Part shown: piece by piece, positions 35,530 to 46,407 of the stretch
How the letters are laid out: each line of letters begins with the position of its first letter
Numbering within the stretch: position 1 is the first letter of the stretch
From: Micropterus salmoides
Lineage: Eukaryota; Chordata; Actinopteri; Centrarchiformes; Centrarchidae
Length of the DNA: 64,000 nt
Reading direction: 5' to 3'
Assembly: GCF_014851395.1 (NCBI RefSeq)
Contig: NW_024040040.1
Span: forward strand, 25,401,000-25,464,999
Notes under the pieces: model-generated
What the model was told of the DNA's origin: nothing
Seen by the model: the letters and a program-made list of their open reading frames with translations, nothing else
Database searches by the model: none
Program-made: the position numbers and the translations under genes

Positions 35530-36011
35530 ACAAGAAACAAACAGCAAACTTCACGGAGTTCGCGCTCATTATAAAACCATTTCAGAATAAACATAAAGCT
35601 GCAATAATTAGTGCATGATGCTGACATGTGTTTGAATCAAGCGGTCAAGGTGACAGTAAGGATCCGGAGGGGAACTGGATTGGCAGAGGTGTGCAGAGTG
35701 CGGATGCCACAGTGATCCACTACACTGACGTCCCTCCGGTAGCGCAGGCGAAGTCCGCAGCCCGGTTATTTCTCAGACTTCAGTGCACCCAAACAGTCGA
35801 CAGTCTCTCCTGCAGAGAGACAGAGAGAGGGAAAAAGAACTTCAGAAACGACGTGCTCGTAGTTTGACAGCATGTTCAACCTTCGGCAATCTCCGTTCAA
35901 ACACACTCGCCCGACAGCTGTTTAATTGTGCTGGTGTACAGGCTATTTTTGGAAAGATTCGTTTTTTCCTCCTTCGACTGATGTAAAAACTATCAACCAC
36001 TCTATACTGGA
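35530..36011 (+). promoter_or_regulatory. Probable vstm2a promoter and 5' UTR
   Basis: The 480 bp before the start codon are richer in CpG than their surroundings (for example 35735-35765 and 35840-35910). They contain an inverted CCAAT box ('ggattggcag', about 35670). A transcription start cannot be fixed from sequence alone. Pyrimidine-rich 'ttttttcctccttcgac' precedes the ATG by about 40 bases. Confidence 0.45.
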
Positions 36012-36090
36012 ATGATGTGGGCCTCTCATGATACTGTTGGATTTGTTTTCTTAGCCGGATTTTGTGTGCAGTTCGGATTCTCCTTTGAAG
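36012..36090 (+). CDS. vstm2a: vstm2a exon 1 (signal peptide)
   Basis: The exon encodes MMWASHDTVGFVFLAGFCVQ plus FGFSFE and one base of the next codon, followed by the donor GTAAGA. It is a signal peptide with a hydrophobic core (VGFVFLAGF). From memory, human VSTM2A starts MMG...VGFVFF...VQ.G, which aligns closely, including the double Met. Joining at phase 1 to the acceptor at 37264 gives SFEGRFTDLPSNMTV without a break. VSTM2A is a secreted or membrane-associated Ig-domain protein expressed in brain and in adipocyte precursors. The first of the two ATGs (36012) is taken as start by analogy. Confidence 0.85.
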
Positions 36091-36468
36091 GTAAGAACAG
36101 CATCTTTTCTTAACAAAGCGTGTCTGCGGGTGTCACGCATCGGGCTCGCTGCCCTGCACAGTGGGAGAAAGTGTTAAAAGTGCGCAGCCTTTCTGGGAAA
36201 GCAAAGGAGGCTGTTTGGAGGAAAACAGGAAATGTTTGAAGTGAGATGGATTGTAATAAGCCCTAAAAAAGGGAAAAGCAAGCTCACGATGAAATATGAA
36301 GAAGCTTTTTACCCCGTGGTGACGAAAAAATGCAACTGGTGATCGTTTGAAATCAAGTCGTGTGGAGGAAAGCGGGCGGCTGCTGTTCCTTGTATTTTCT
36401 ATGACTGTTGACTGTTAAAAAAAAAATGCAACTTCCTCTTTTAAGAGGCTCCTGCATGAAGGGTTAGG

Positions 36469-36489
36469 ATCAGCACCACGGACAGCTGC
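36469..36489 (+). promoter_or_regulatory. RE1/NRSE site (REST binding), first copy
   Basis: The 21 bp contain the core TCAGCACCACGGACAGC, matching the canonical RE1 consensus at 18 of 21 positions by my count (mismatches at the first base and near the 3' end). REST (NRSF) binds such sites with eight zinc fingers and represses neuronal genes outside neurons. The site lies about 460 bp downstream of the vstm2a start codon in intron 1. Confidence 0.85.
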
Positions 36490-36494
36490 TGCAT

Positions 36495-36515
36495 GCGGCT
36501 GTCCGTGGTGCTGAA
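36495..36515 (-). promoter_or_regulatory. RE1/NRSE site (REST binding), second, inverted copy
   Basis: On the minus strand it reads TTCAGCACCACGGACAGC followed by CGC, matching the consensus at 19 of 21 positions by my count. It forms a perfect 16-bp inverted repeat with the first copy (36471-36486 against 36498-36513) across an 11-bp centre. Confidence 0.9.
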
Positions 36516-37025
36516 AGCGACGGTCCAGATCCTGTCTGCCCTGCTTTATCGCCATTACCACTTTGAAACTGCCTCTGTGCTCTTCTTCTTCCCAAAACAC
36601 TGATAAACGCGCACAAACCTATAAATCGCTGTAGTTTTTCATACAGAATTGAAATGATGGTTCAGTATGAAAGTTTACATGCACGAATATCCTCACTCTT
36701 TCTTCTGTCGTCGCCACCTCGCAGTCTCTCTTTTAGTCTGTATTCCCCATTTAGCCCTCCCTCAAACCAAACTCGTTTATTATTTCTTGTGTTTTTTCCC
36801 TTGTGCTTTCTTGTGTTTGCCTACATTCTAGAACAGTCATATATTTGTATTTAATGACGGCCACAACGGCCACGAAATGACACAAAAATGGAAATAAAAT
36901 AAAAAAAATAATAAAAGAAATAAAAAAATCCCAACCTACTCGAAATCAAGTGTCTGCTGTATCCATGGCGCGACTGCGTGTTATGTAAATTCCTGATGAA
37001 GACGCGTCAGTATCTGTGACTGCCG

Positions 37026-37054
37026 GTGTGTGTGTGTGTGTGTGTGTGTGTGTG
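37026..37054. repeat. (GT)n microsatellite in vstm2a intron 1
   Basis: About 14 uninterrupted GT units followed by GGCGGGGGG. Confidence 0.95.
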
Positions 37055-37263
37055 GCGGGGGGCGTCATCCTTCAATTAAAACAAGAACGCACCTTTATCA
37101 AGCGGTTGGTTTCAATAACACAGCTGCTGTGACCACTACCCGCCAAATCAATGACTGCAGCCACGAGCAGACCGTTTAACTCATTCATTCATGTGTGTTT
37201 CTTTGTGTGTAGAAATCACACAGCTGTCCCCATCATATCACCCCTCCTTTCTTTCATCTGCAG

Positions 37264-37430
37264 GTCGCTTCACGGATCTGCCCTCCAACATGACGGTTAA
37301 AGAGGGACAAAACATAGAAATGGCGTGTGCTTTCCAGAGCGGAACCGCGTCGGTGTATTTGGAGATCCAGTGGTGGTTCGTGAAAGCGCCGGAACCCACT
37401 GATAGCGAGGAGGACGTTGATGCTGAAGAG
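37264..37430 (+). CDS. vstm2a: vstm2a exon 2 (N-terminal half of the Ig V-set domain)
   Basis: After the acceptor CTGCAG the exon reads GRFTDLPSNMTVKEGQNIEM, then ACAFQSGTASVYLEIQWWFV, then KAPEPTDSEEDVDAEE, and ends at the donor GTACAAG in phase 0. It carries the V-set B-strand Cys (MACAF), the C-strand Trp pair (QWWF) and a possible N-glycosylation site (NMT). CAFQSG.ASVYLEIQWWF is nearly identical to human VSTM2A as I recall it and closer than VSTM2B or VSTM2L, which have SYSLEIQWW. The acidic tail after KAPE is fish-specific in sequence. The second half of the Ig domain, with the partner Cys, must be on exon 3, not seen here. Confidence 0.92.
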
Positions 37431-40400
37431 GTACAAGGGATCATTTTTTCTTCCTCATCAAGTGCGATTTATATTTTAAGCACACCCACTCATAAAGGGA
37501 ATAAGGGCATCCAACAAGTAGCCGTGCTATTACACACAAGCACCTTATGTCATCAGCACCGTGTGTCGCTGTGTAGCAGCCCTGGAGACAATGCCAGGCA
37601 CTCATGGCAGAACTTTTATTGACCTATTTTCTCACAAGGGACATTTTATGACCTTCAGATATATTAAGCTGCTGCCTTGAAACGATCAAGAACTTCATGC
37701 ACAGTTAGTTGCTTTAAACTACTTTATGTTGAAGATTTGAATCCGCACTGATAGATTTCATCCACACAAAGGCAGACCCATTCTTATAAGGAAAACAAAT
37801 ATTTGGATGTGCAACTCCAATTCATATTTGATATTTTTGGCTCAAATGTCCATTCTTTCCCTCAAACATTTAAAATAATCCCTCCCCACTCTGAGCAGGC
37901 AGCAGAAAAAATAAGAACATTAATCAAGGACTACTGTGAAAAAAACAGCTCATTCAGGATATTAATTACATGATGAATGAAGTAAATGAGCCTGACTATT
38001 CATGAATGGATAAAAAGTGGCTGAATCAATACAGCCAAAGCATATTCTTGTATTATATTTCCTCATTAAACAGTGCATTGGAAGCACTTGGGCATTTTGT
38101 TATGTATTGCGGTTGCTGTGACAGCTTCCCTCGCCTCCAATAATGATCGGCCGCTTAGTGGATGAGAGCGTCTAAATGTGTTTACTGCTTTCAAATGGAT
38201 GGAAAAGACTTGCTTACATATTGTATGGCAGGAAGCTGCATGTCAAGATTTGGAAGGGTTGGTGTATTGTCATGACAGACATCAAACGGTGCTCTTTCTA
38301 TTTGTTTGACAAAGAGGAAGAGAGATACAGTATGTGTGTGTGACAGGGGGTGGTTGGATATCCATGTGGCTTTAATTATTCTTCCATTGTTGCTGGGGTC
38401 TCATAGCGGTGTCGGCCAGGCTTTGATGTGGGTTTGATCCCACGTGACTCTTGGATGTTGGGCTGAAGTGGCCTATTGATGCAGACGTCACATTGTTACC
38501 CACATTTCTTATCACAGAAGGCTGTTTGAGTTGAAAGCCGCTGTGTGGGGGTGTGTGTGTGTGTGTTTTTTTTCCTGCAGGGTTGCAGTTTGAATGGAAA
38601 CAGAATCAAGGCTGTGTGCGAGATGCTGCTTGGTAAGCAGCCGGTCTCCTGGAAATTTAGAGGAAATGAGCACGATGCCTTAGAATGCAAATATGTATGC
38701 AAATATAAGTTGCACGCATGAAAAGTAAGAGTTGTCGGATCTTTGAAAGGATGAAATGAAAAGAGGAGCATTGAGAAAACAGACAGCAGTTTCACATTGA
38801 AATAGCGTAGAAGAAGGAAAGTAAGAGGCGGGTGGATGGATGGGTGGGTGGATACTTTATCTTCAACTCTCAGCGACCCAGGATCATTTCTCAACTTTAC
38901 AAATGAATCTTCTACTGAATATTTTATGTAAATCTTTTCAGTTATATCACGAAGAGAAGCATCAAAACATTTCCTGACATCCTAAGCTATCAAATTACAC
39001 CCCATTGTGTAATTTCTCACATGGGTCCATTGTTTTGTCTGTGGGATCTTGTGACCCTATATAACATAATTCTTCTTTTTTATTGAATTAGTTTTAAACA
39101 GAAGCCTGAGCCGCCGTATCTGCATTACATTTGTTGCATTGCTTCTACTTATGTAACAATGTGTATCTGTATTGTCCCTTTAAATTAAATAAATGGCTGC
39201 ACTATTTTTTCAAATAGAAACATTCTAGATGTCTTGAGATCATTTTCTACACATTTCCCAAAATTTAGACATTTGGTATCTAGGAATCTATTTGGATGCA
39301 AACAGGGCACTGTTTTAGCTAATGTAACTCAAACAGGAGGAAATAGTGCATTTGTTGGGGACTATTTTCAGCTGTGGATTAATCTGCACTTGGTGCTCCA
39401 GTGACTATTTACAGCAGCAGGAGTGGGGTTGAGGATTCTCTGAATGCTCTTAACATTTTTTTTCAACATTAGCGAACAGTTTGCTACATGTAGGTTTCAT
39501 ACAGGATGAAGAATGTTAGAAAATAGCATGTTCAATTTGTGATGTCTTCAGAAAATCAAAGTCATATTGGAGGAGAACAATAATGTTCATGCTGCAGTGT
39601 TTGTGCTCATTTCATGAAATTCTATGGACATGAATCAACATGGATACTACATAGACTAGAGAGAGAAAGAAAAAACAAACAAACATGTCAATAGAGAAAG
39701 CTACTGTTTGGCTCCAGCTTCCACAACAAGTGGTAAATGATTCTCCTCTCAGATTATAAATGGCAGGCTGCCATAAACACAAAGAGGCAGAAACAATATT
39801 CACACCTCTATGACAAAAAGGAGTCATGCTGCTGACAGGATATCCTACACTTGTGATGTTGTTGATTCCAGTCAAAGAGTAAAGATAAGCAGCGAGAGTG
39901 ATGGTGGAGCACGAGCGTGAGCTAAACATTTGCTATTACAGAACATGAGCAGATTGCTGTGGAACAAACAGGTTATCACTATACTGCACTGTTTACACTA
40001 CAAACTAAGGCAGTGTTGGGCATGATTACACATGCTTATGAAGTGTTGTTTGATATTGTATTGCATGATTTTTGATTATAATCTACAAAGGCTAAAATGT
40101 AGTTTTTAAAGACACAAAGAATATGATTTTGTGAGCCACTATTTTATAGATTTGAGGATGAGATTTTGGACCCTATTTTCACGATCTAAGCGCACGGCGT
40201 GAAGCACATGGCGCAATTGATTAAGGGGCGTTTCAACTCTAATTTAGCTAGTTTAATGGCAGAAAAAATGTTCAGTGCATCAGGCTGTTGTCTCTGAGCG
40301 GTACAGACAGAGTAGTTGTGCAGAGCAAATGACCATACATGGAATACCGGCTCCGTGTAGCTCTGGGTGTCGTAGAACGGAGCCGTTGGTAGAAAAAGCT

Positions 40401-40600
40401 GTTCAAAAGAGAGGGTTCAGAACACGAGGAAATCTGAGGTTTTGGCTCACAGGGCTGTTTCTACCTATTTCTACCTTTGGTGTTTTTTGCAGTTGCGTAT
40501 TGGTCATCATTTGTCTTCTGTTTGATTTTCTGTTAACCTGTCAGGTGAGTGTAAAACAGCAGCTTGCAATGATAAACTGAATAGTTAGTTACTAATTGTA
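37431..40600 (+). other. vstm2a intron 2, proximal part; candidate conserved block 37870-38230
   Basis: No further exon was recognised. The piece 37870-38230 is non-repetitive and dense in TTAATTA, ATTCATGAAT and AATGATC motifs. It has a compositional look of a conserved enhancer, but comparison with other fish would be needed. A copy of the 29756 repeat family lies at about 39330-39450 on +. The stretch 40160-40260 ('cacgatctaagcgcacggcgtgaag') resembles one end of a fish MITE. Confidence 0.35.
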
Positions 40601-41420
40601 CACTGCCCAAAAAGACAAGGGAACACTTAATCATCACAGTATAACATCATGTCATTTAAACTTCAGGGATATCAAACTGTACAGCTAAATTTATGAAATT
40701 GTTTTCAATAAAGGAAGTGCTAGTGTAGTCCAGCGTACGGTTAGGTTTAGGCAACAAAAACTGTGGTTGAGATCAGGAAAAGGTTGTGATTTTAGTTAAA
40801 TATTGATAAAGTAAAACCTTCCTGTCTTGTGCTTCAAGATATTGTTGATTTTCATATTATTTAACTACCAATGTTTGCCGAACCCTAACCAAGTGAGTGC
40901 CTATATATGTGTTTTAGTTCATAAATTTACCACTTTAATCTCAGAAAATATCCATGTTTTTTCTCCTAAATGTATGACTTTAATCTTGATGCTATTAACT
41001 GCCCCTCACATTCCTCAGACCTGAATCCAATTAAGAACCTCTGGGACGCTATGTATTGGTGCTTCCTAGGACGCCAAGTAGTGCCACAGACTGTCCAGGA
41101 GTTCACTGATGCCCTGATTCAGGTCAGGCGACATCAGTCGCCGTCTCATCAGGAGCATGCCCAGATGATTTTTGGAGGTACATGGGGCCCAAACATACTA
41201 CTGAGTCACATTATGAGTTGCCGTGATGAAAGTCACACAGGTTGGATTTTTGGTGTGATTTTGAATCCAGCTCTCAGTTGGTTGTAGATTTTAGTTTTCA
41301 TTGACCGTTACATCATTTTGTTCTCAGCGAATTAGACAGTGTACAGTAAAGATTTTGAACTTTGAACTATTACGTTCATCAAGATCTGATGTGTGATTTA
41401 AGTGTAGTTTTTTGACCAGT
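40601..41420 (+). mobile_element. Decayed Tc1-like transposon
   Basis: The left end CACTGCCCAAAAAGACAAGG, preceded by TA, and the right end (gtgatttaagtgt...gaccagt) are those of a common fish Tc1-type element, from memory. The transposase remnant at 40985-41200 contains HSSDLNPIKNLWDA, in which the last catalytic acidic residue (usually Glu before NLWD) is Lys. The middle, about 40690-40990, is unrelated sequence, including a 'gttaggtttaggca' piece also found inverted at 48890-48950. The transposase is dead. Confidence 0.7.
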
Positions 41421-43348
41421 ATAAATCACTAGATGCTGGACGTTGGACATTCAGATCAACACTGTTCAGATGATCCCCAGGCCACTGTTTATCTAACCAC
41501 TACATATCAATCACATCTGTAGATACTCTTGTGATGTCACAGACAAAAGTCAGACGTGCTGTGGAGGTAATAAATAAACTAACACAAAATAAGTATACTC
41601 TGAGGCAGGGAATGTCTGCTTTGCTGCTTTGACCTCCACCATAGAATCAGAAAGCATAAAAACAGCAAAGCACAGCCTCCTGGGTAATGGTAGTAAATGA
41701 AGGCTATGTTGCACATGGTGGGCAAAGAGCCTAATTTCCATGAATTTCAATTTAAAATATATTAGTTAACTCCCCTTTTGGTTTCAAACCCTAAATCCCT
41801 CTTATTCTGAAGAGGTGGATTCGATTCTTCTCTGGGTTTGATCTCTCTTTTTTATCCAGCTAATCCCACCGCTATTTTTTGCCATAAGATCAATTCATTG
41901 AGTAAATCTTTACAACCCTGTCCACTGGTAGTTCTATTTGGTGTGGGATTATGTTTGGATGTAAGGAAAGCAGAGTTATATCTATGACGGTAACTCTTCT
42001 GATCCTTCAGCCAGCGCTCGGTGAGTTTGCAGTCGCAGATTTATATTTCTACCTAGGTTGAGAATAAATACACAAAAAGTAAAAACTGCTTAGAATCAAT
42101 GCTTTTATGCTTTCTGTGAGCGGAAAAAGAATATCAGGAAAGCAACACCTTGACAGTATCAATTGTGAAGCTGGATCAAGCAAAGGCACAAAGAATCAGG
42201 AAACTCAACGCACAAGTGTGCTGCTTAAAAATACATACTGCATTTCGTTCCTCAAATACTGCCTGGAGTGCATGGATAGCTAGGCTGCTGCTGGATTCAA
42301 ACCCAGACTTACCTGACCAGGGATATGTTAAAAGGTGGCGATGTGTTTCTAAAAATGAGATGCATTTAAAAAAGCGGACACGATGTGAGGCTGCCCTCGG
42401 CCGAGCCCGGCAGCGAAAATAGGGATCAGCTGAGGCGTGCTGTCAGAATACAAATGACCATTACATAAAACATCCACCGGTGCACTTTGACCAAAATGCG
42501 CTCAAGCCACAGCAAGCTTTACCTCTTAATAAGTGAGTTTATAAATCCAGTGGGTGTTAACAGCAAGGAAGCATAAAATCCATTGGCCACCATGCTCTCT
42601 GAGTGACCTAACTGTCTGCCTCTCCGCTCCTTCATCACTGCCTCACTGCAGCTCATGCAGCCTCTTCCAACACTCTTGCTGAGATAACTGCACCAGGAGT
42701 CAATATGATGCACCAGGCATAGTCCCGGTAACTGTTTTCATCAGCACCGTCGCCCGCTATGCACACAAACGTCTGTAATGATTGTAATGCTTTCCAAATA
42801 TGAGCTCTCCACAGGAGGTTGCTGTTGGTGTGCAAGCATGCACCGACACATGAAAGAGCCTGTTGCTCTCATTTTTAACTAGTGGACTGTGGACCGCTCA
42901 CTTTCAGGCTTCACTACAGTCATCAGTCATCAGTCATGGAAAAAAGGCTTCCTTTGAAATCATTGAAAGCTGCTGCATTGCTGAATTGTGCTGCTGGAAC
43001 ACTGGTTCTGCACCCTTGTCACATTCTCACCATTTCTGTCAGAAAAACCAAAATCAACTCTAATGTTCATACTCTGAACCTCTGAGTAGGTGGGCAGGTG
43101 TATATGTTTGATTGACAGCTAGGCATGGCAAGATGCTGTAGACAAACTTGTGCTAGGAAGAACAGCTTACGAACCAAGGATAGACAGTGTTTTATTAGCA
43201 GCAGTTATGAACAATAAGGGTCACAACATTTAGCAAAAACCAACTGATTATTGACGTTTGACAAGCTGTTTGAAGTGTTACAGCTGACTAAGTAGCTCTC
43301 TATCCTAAACTAAAGTAATAGTGCAGGTTTTTTGTTAGTAATCGATAA
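41421..43348. other. Gene-free intronic or intergenic DNA
   Basis: No exon with domain content or repeat ends recognised. Short open frames here (42150-42422, 42863-43085) lack domains. Confidence 0.35.
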
Positions 43349-43797
43349 AGGCCAATTTCGGTATTTTTCTACCTTGATCCTATTTTCCCATGTTTTGTCT
43401 ATGTAACTAACTAGGACAACATTTTTTGAAATTGGTCCAGTACTGAGCGAGCACGCTGCTGTCGGCAGCAGCACTGCTGCAGCATAATCCTTGCGGGCAA
43501 TTGCGCCCTGTCAAAGTACGTCCACTAAAGTGCTTGTTTGTGCCACTGACTGGATTGTTACAAGTGTCTGATGACCAACGTTAGGAAAGATTCCGTACAG
43601 AGATAGACCTTTAAAGAGTAAGAGATAACCAGAAATAGACACTATATCGTTCTGTAAAAAGCTACCATTTTACCTCGCAGAACACAGAGGTGTTTCTGTC
43701 TGCCACTGCCTTGTTTACATTATTGTGTGACTTTGGTGTTTTAAAGGGTTAACAACAGCAAAGCAGGGTCCATGTTGAAAAATACCAAAGTCACCCT
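43349..43797. mobile_element. 449-bp TTAA-type MITE
   Basis: The left end AGGCCAATTTCGGTATTTTTC and the inverted right end AGGGTGACTTTGGTATTTTTC (each 21 bases or fewer in the match) are terminal repeats. The right flank is TTAA (43798-43801) and the left flank ATAA (43345-43348), a mutated duplication. The body ('gaaattggtccag', 'gaaagattccgtacagagatag') matches a frequent percomorph repeat as I remember it. Confidence 0.65.
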
Positions 43798-43799
43798 TT

Positions 43800-43890
43800 A
43801 ACCTCTGTAGCACATAACCAAAATGTCCTCAGTTTGATTCCAGTTGGGGACCGTTATTGCATGTTGCACCTCTCCTTCAGCCTATGACTG
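43800..43890 (+). repeat. tRNA-derived SINE fragment
   Basis: 'cagtttgattccagttgggg' (B-box like) followed by 'gcatgttgcacctctcc' resembles the fish SINE body. Only the B-box half and part of the body remain. Confidence 0.5.
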
Positions 43891-43894
43891 GGAT

Positions 43895-46233
43895 GGCTGG
43901 TGTACACATTGAAAAGAAACTTTGTACGTATAAGAGGAACCAACAGCATCCTGCTTAATACAAAGACATGGTGAAACCAAAACATACATAACATACAGAT
44001 TTCACCTTTTGGGTAATGAGCACAGGAAATGTAATGTACAGAGCAGCTCTGTATGCTGTAGCAGGAAAACACACAAGCAAAAAACATATTTCAGTTCAGG
44101 AGGAAACAGTGAATTTGTTGGGGACTATTTCCAGCGCCAGATCAATCGACGTGTTGTGCTCTAGTGAGTATTTAGGGCAGCAGGACGGTGTATGTGGGAC
44201 TGAGTCTAACTAAATGATGAAGGAACATGTCACCCAGTGCAACAGTGAGGCTCAATGATGGGTTTTTATAGTTTCTGGACAACAGTGGAGATCTATGGCT
44301 CAGAGGAAGGAGAGACATCAGGCTGAGACACACACAGGACATGTTAGAAGATACATTCTCTGCTGGTTTGCGTCTTTTCATAGTCAGTACATGACAAAAA
44401 GAAAGATCAAGTTTTATGATGTAAAGACCAAGTTTTATGATGTATGATTAGTAACTAAAATGCCAAAAGCACATAGCAATATTAAATGCTAATGTTTTCA
44501 GGTTAGACAGCAGGGATTCTCTTATGATGGCAATGGGCTGAGTATTATAGAATATGATTGACTGTTCTGGTGTCACAGAGAATGACAGAAGGAGCTCTGT
44601 CAGCCGACTCTGCAATATCTCAGTAAAAGGCCCCAGCTATATCCGTATTGATAAATCTGATTCAGATGCCTGTCTGCTTCTTTGAAAATCAAAGCGCTGG
44701 AATGAGTCATTGGATTGTCATGCAACACAAACATAATGCATTTTGAAATTTGAAGGTCACAGAGAAGATTTTTACTCTTTCATGGGTTTCATTTGTTTGG
44801 ATTTGCACATTTTCACATTGGTCTGCCTTTTATGGTATTATGGACCTGCAGTTTCTGTGCTTTTCGATCTGCCACAATTTGGCCTGATCTCACATGAAGA
44901 TGTGATTTTCAGGGTTGTTAAATAAGTAAAACATTGAGAAAAGCATGTGCACACATTCAAATTAGAAAACAAGATAAACAGGTATGGCTGCTCTGTCTTT
45001 TTTTCTCTGAACCCTCCTTTCTAATACATAAGTAAACCCTGGTGAGGAACTTTAACTGGCTCTGTTGTTGGATGCAGGGCAGCCTCTAACGTGTTTAGTC
45101 CACTCATGTGCTGCAGAGGAATGAGATGATAGAGGGAGCAATGAAGGGACGGGCAGATGGAAAAAACATATGGGAGGTGTGATGCAATAAGGATAGAAGA
45201 TGCCTCTGGGGAAATATCTGGAAAATATTCATGCAAAACAAATCCTCATTTAATGTCCCATGTGCATCTACACAGCTCTTTGTACTGGCCAGACTTCAAC
45301 ACATGAACACAGTGGACTCACAAAGCAGGGACTTCACTGAAGCTAGCAGTCCAGGCTGTCCATGATGAGCGAAGAACGATGAGCTAACAGTAGCTAGTTA
45401 GGAGCTCCACACGTTTATTTACTGGCAGTATTGTATCATCACACTATACTCAGCTGCTGTGGGTGTAGGAATGTGTTTGCACTGCGCATATGACTTTCTG
45501 TATTTGTGATTCGTAGCATAGGATTCGTGCACCTTTGAGAAAGTCTAACTTATGTTTGTGGGAGCGTGAAACAACTTTATATTAGGTTATCTTATCTATT
45601 AATTTTATATTTATCTTATACATTTTTCTGAATTCATACTTACTGATACACGGATGTCTATTTTCACAGGTGCTCAGTTGTTTTTCTCCAATCATACCTT
45701 CATATAGCCCTTGTTCTGATTACCTGAAAGCCCTAGTGGACTTGTAAGGCATCAGCAACTGATTGATATATGGTAAAGCCAAACTGTGTAGCACCTGAAA
45801 AGTAATTGAAAACTAAATTGAACAGGAACCCAGTGTTAGCACCAGGTGGAGTCTTTGTAATTATGCAGAAGAATTTAGAACTAATTGTAAATGTGCTAGA
45901 GCTTCTTGGCTTAAACAATACTACAGAGCATTACTAATTCATAGCTAACAGTCAAGACACAAGAGACAAAACAGTGGCTGATTTGTTTGAGTTGTTGCAA
46001 AGATAAGAGGAGGTGCAGTTTGGCAGTGTTTCTTAAATTTAAATAACAGGACTGAATAAGTGACTTAAGATGTTTCTCAACGTTCAAAGTTTCTCAAAGT
46101 TCAACTGGGAGTCAAAAACTGACCAAGAGGTTTCTGGAAACCATCTTTGAATTAAAAGCCAAAGAACCTATGTGCTATTGAAAAATGTCAAATGTCTGAT
46201 TCAGCACAAAGACCACAACTTTAGTGTTGTTGT
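43895..46233. other. Gene-free DNA with one dispersed-repeat copy
   Basis: About 44095-44215 carries a + strand copy of the repeat family also at 29756 and 39330 ('tttgttggggactatttccag', 'gtgagtatttagggcagcag'). Otherwise no exon or RNA gene was seen. Confidence 0.4.
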
Positions 46234-46357
46234 GATTTTACAACCTGTTCTCACTCCCGACTTGTTACATATGGACGCACGGTCAAGGCCCATCGGCGTC
46301 AGTTTGTAATGCAGTGGGTATCCCTATAGCGTCATAGATCAACGCACTGTAGCGTCA

Positions 46358-46407
46358 GTTCCCCTTCGAGGGAACTCGAACTGCGTCGGTGACGACACTA
46401 TGGGAAC
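46358..46407 (+). repeat. DIRS left inverted terminal repeat
   Basis: Starts GTTCCCCTTCGAGGGAAC, itself a palindrome, and ends ACACTATGGGAAC. It matches the reverse complement of 48592-48641 with one difference (C/T). Confidence 0.9.

Larger units (their letters stand above)
36091..37263 (+). other. vstm2a intron 1
   Basis: A 1173-bp intron with GTAAGA donor and a pyrimidine-rich TTTCTTTCATCTGCAG acceptor. It holds the paired RE1 sites (36469-36515), A-rich runs (36890-36930) and a (GT)n tract (37026-37054). Confidence 0.85.

Noticed and set aside
36471..36513. 16-bp perfect hairpin as a microRNA precursor or terminator
   Set aside because: Arms are too short for a typical pre-miRNA, and both arms match the RE1 consensus, which explains the sequence better.
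37191..37622. 143-residue open frame covering vstm2a exon 2
   Set aside because: It reads through the intron on both sides; the acceptor at 37263/37264 and donor at 37430/37431 with matching phases define the real exon.
38400..38470. Possible tRNA gene or SINE head ('ggtttgatcccac')
   Set aside because: B-box-like word only; the flanks do not fold as a tRNA and the A box is poor.
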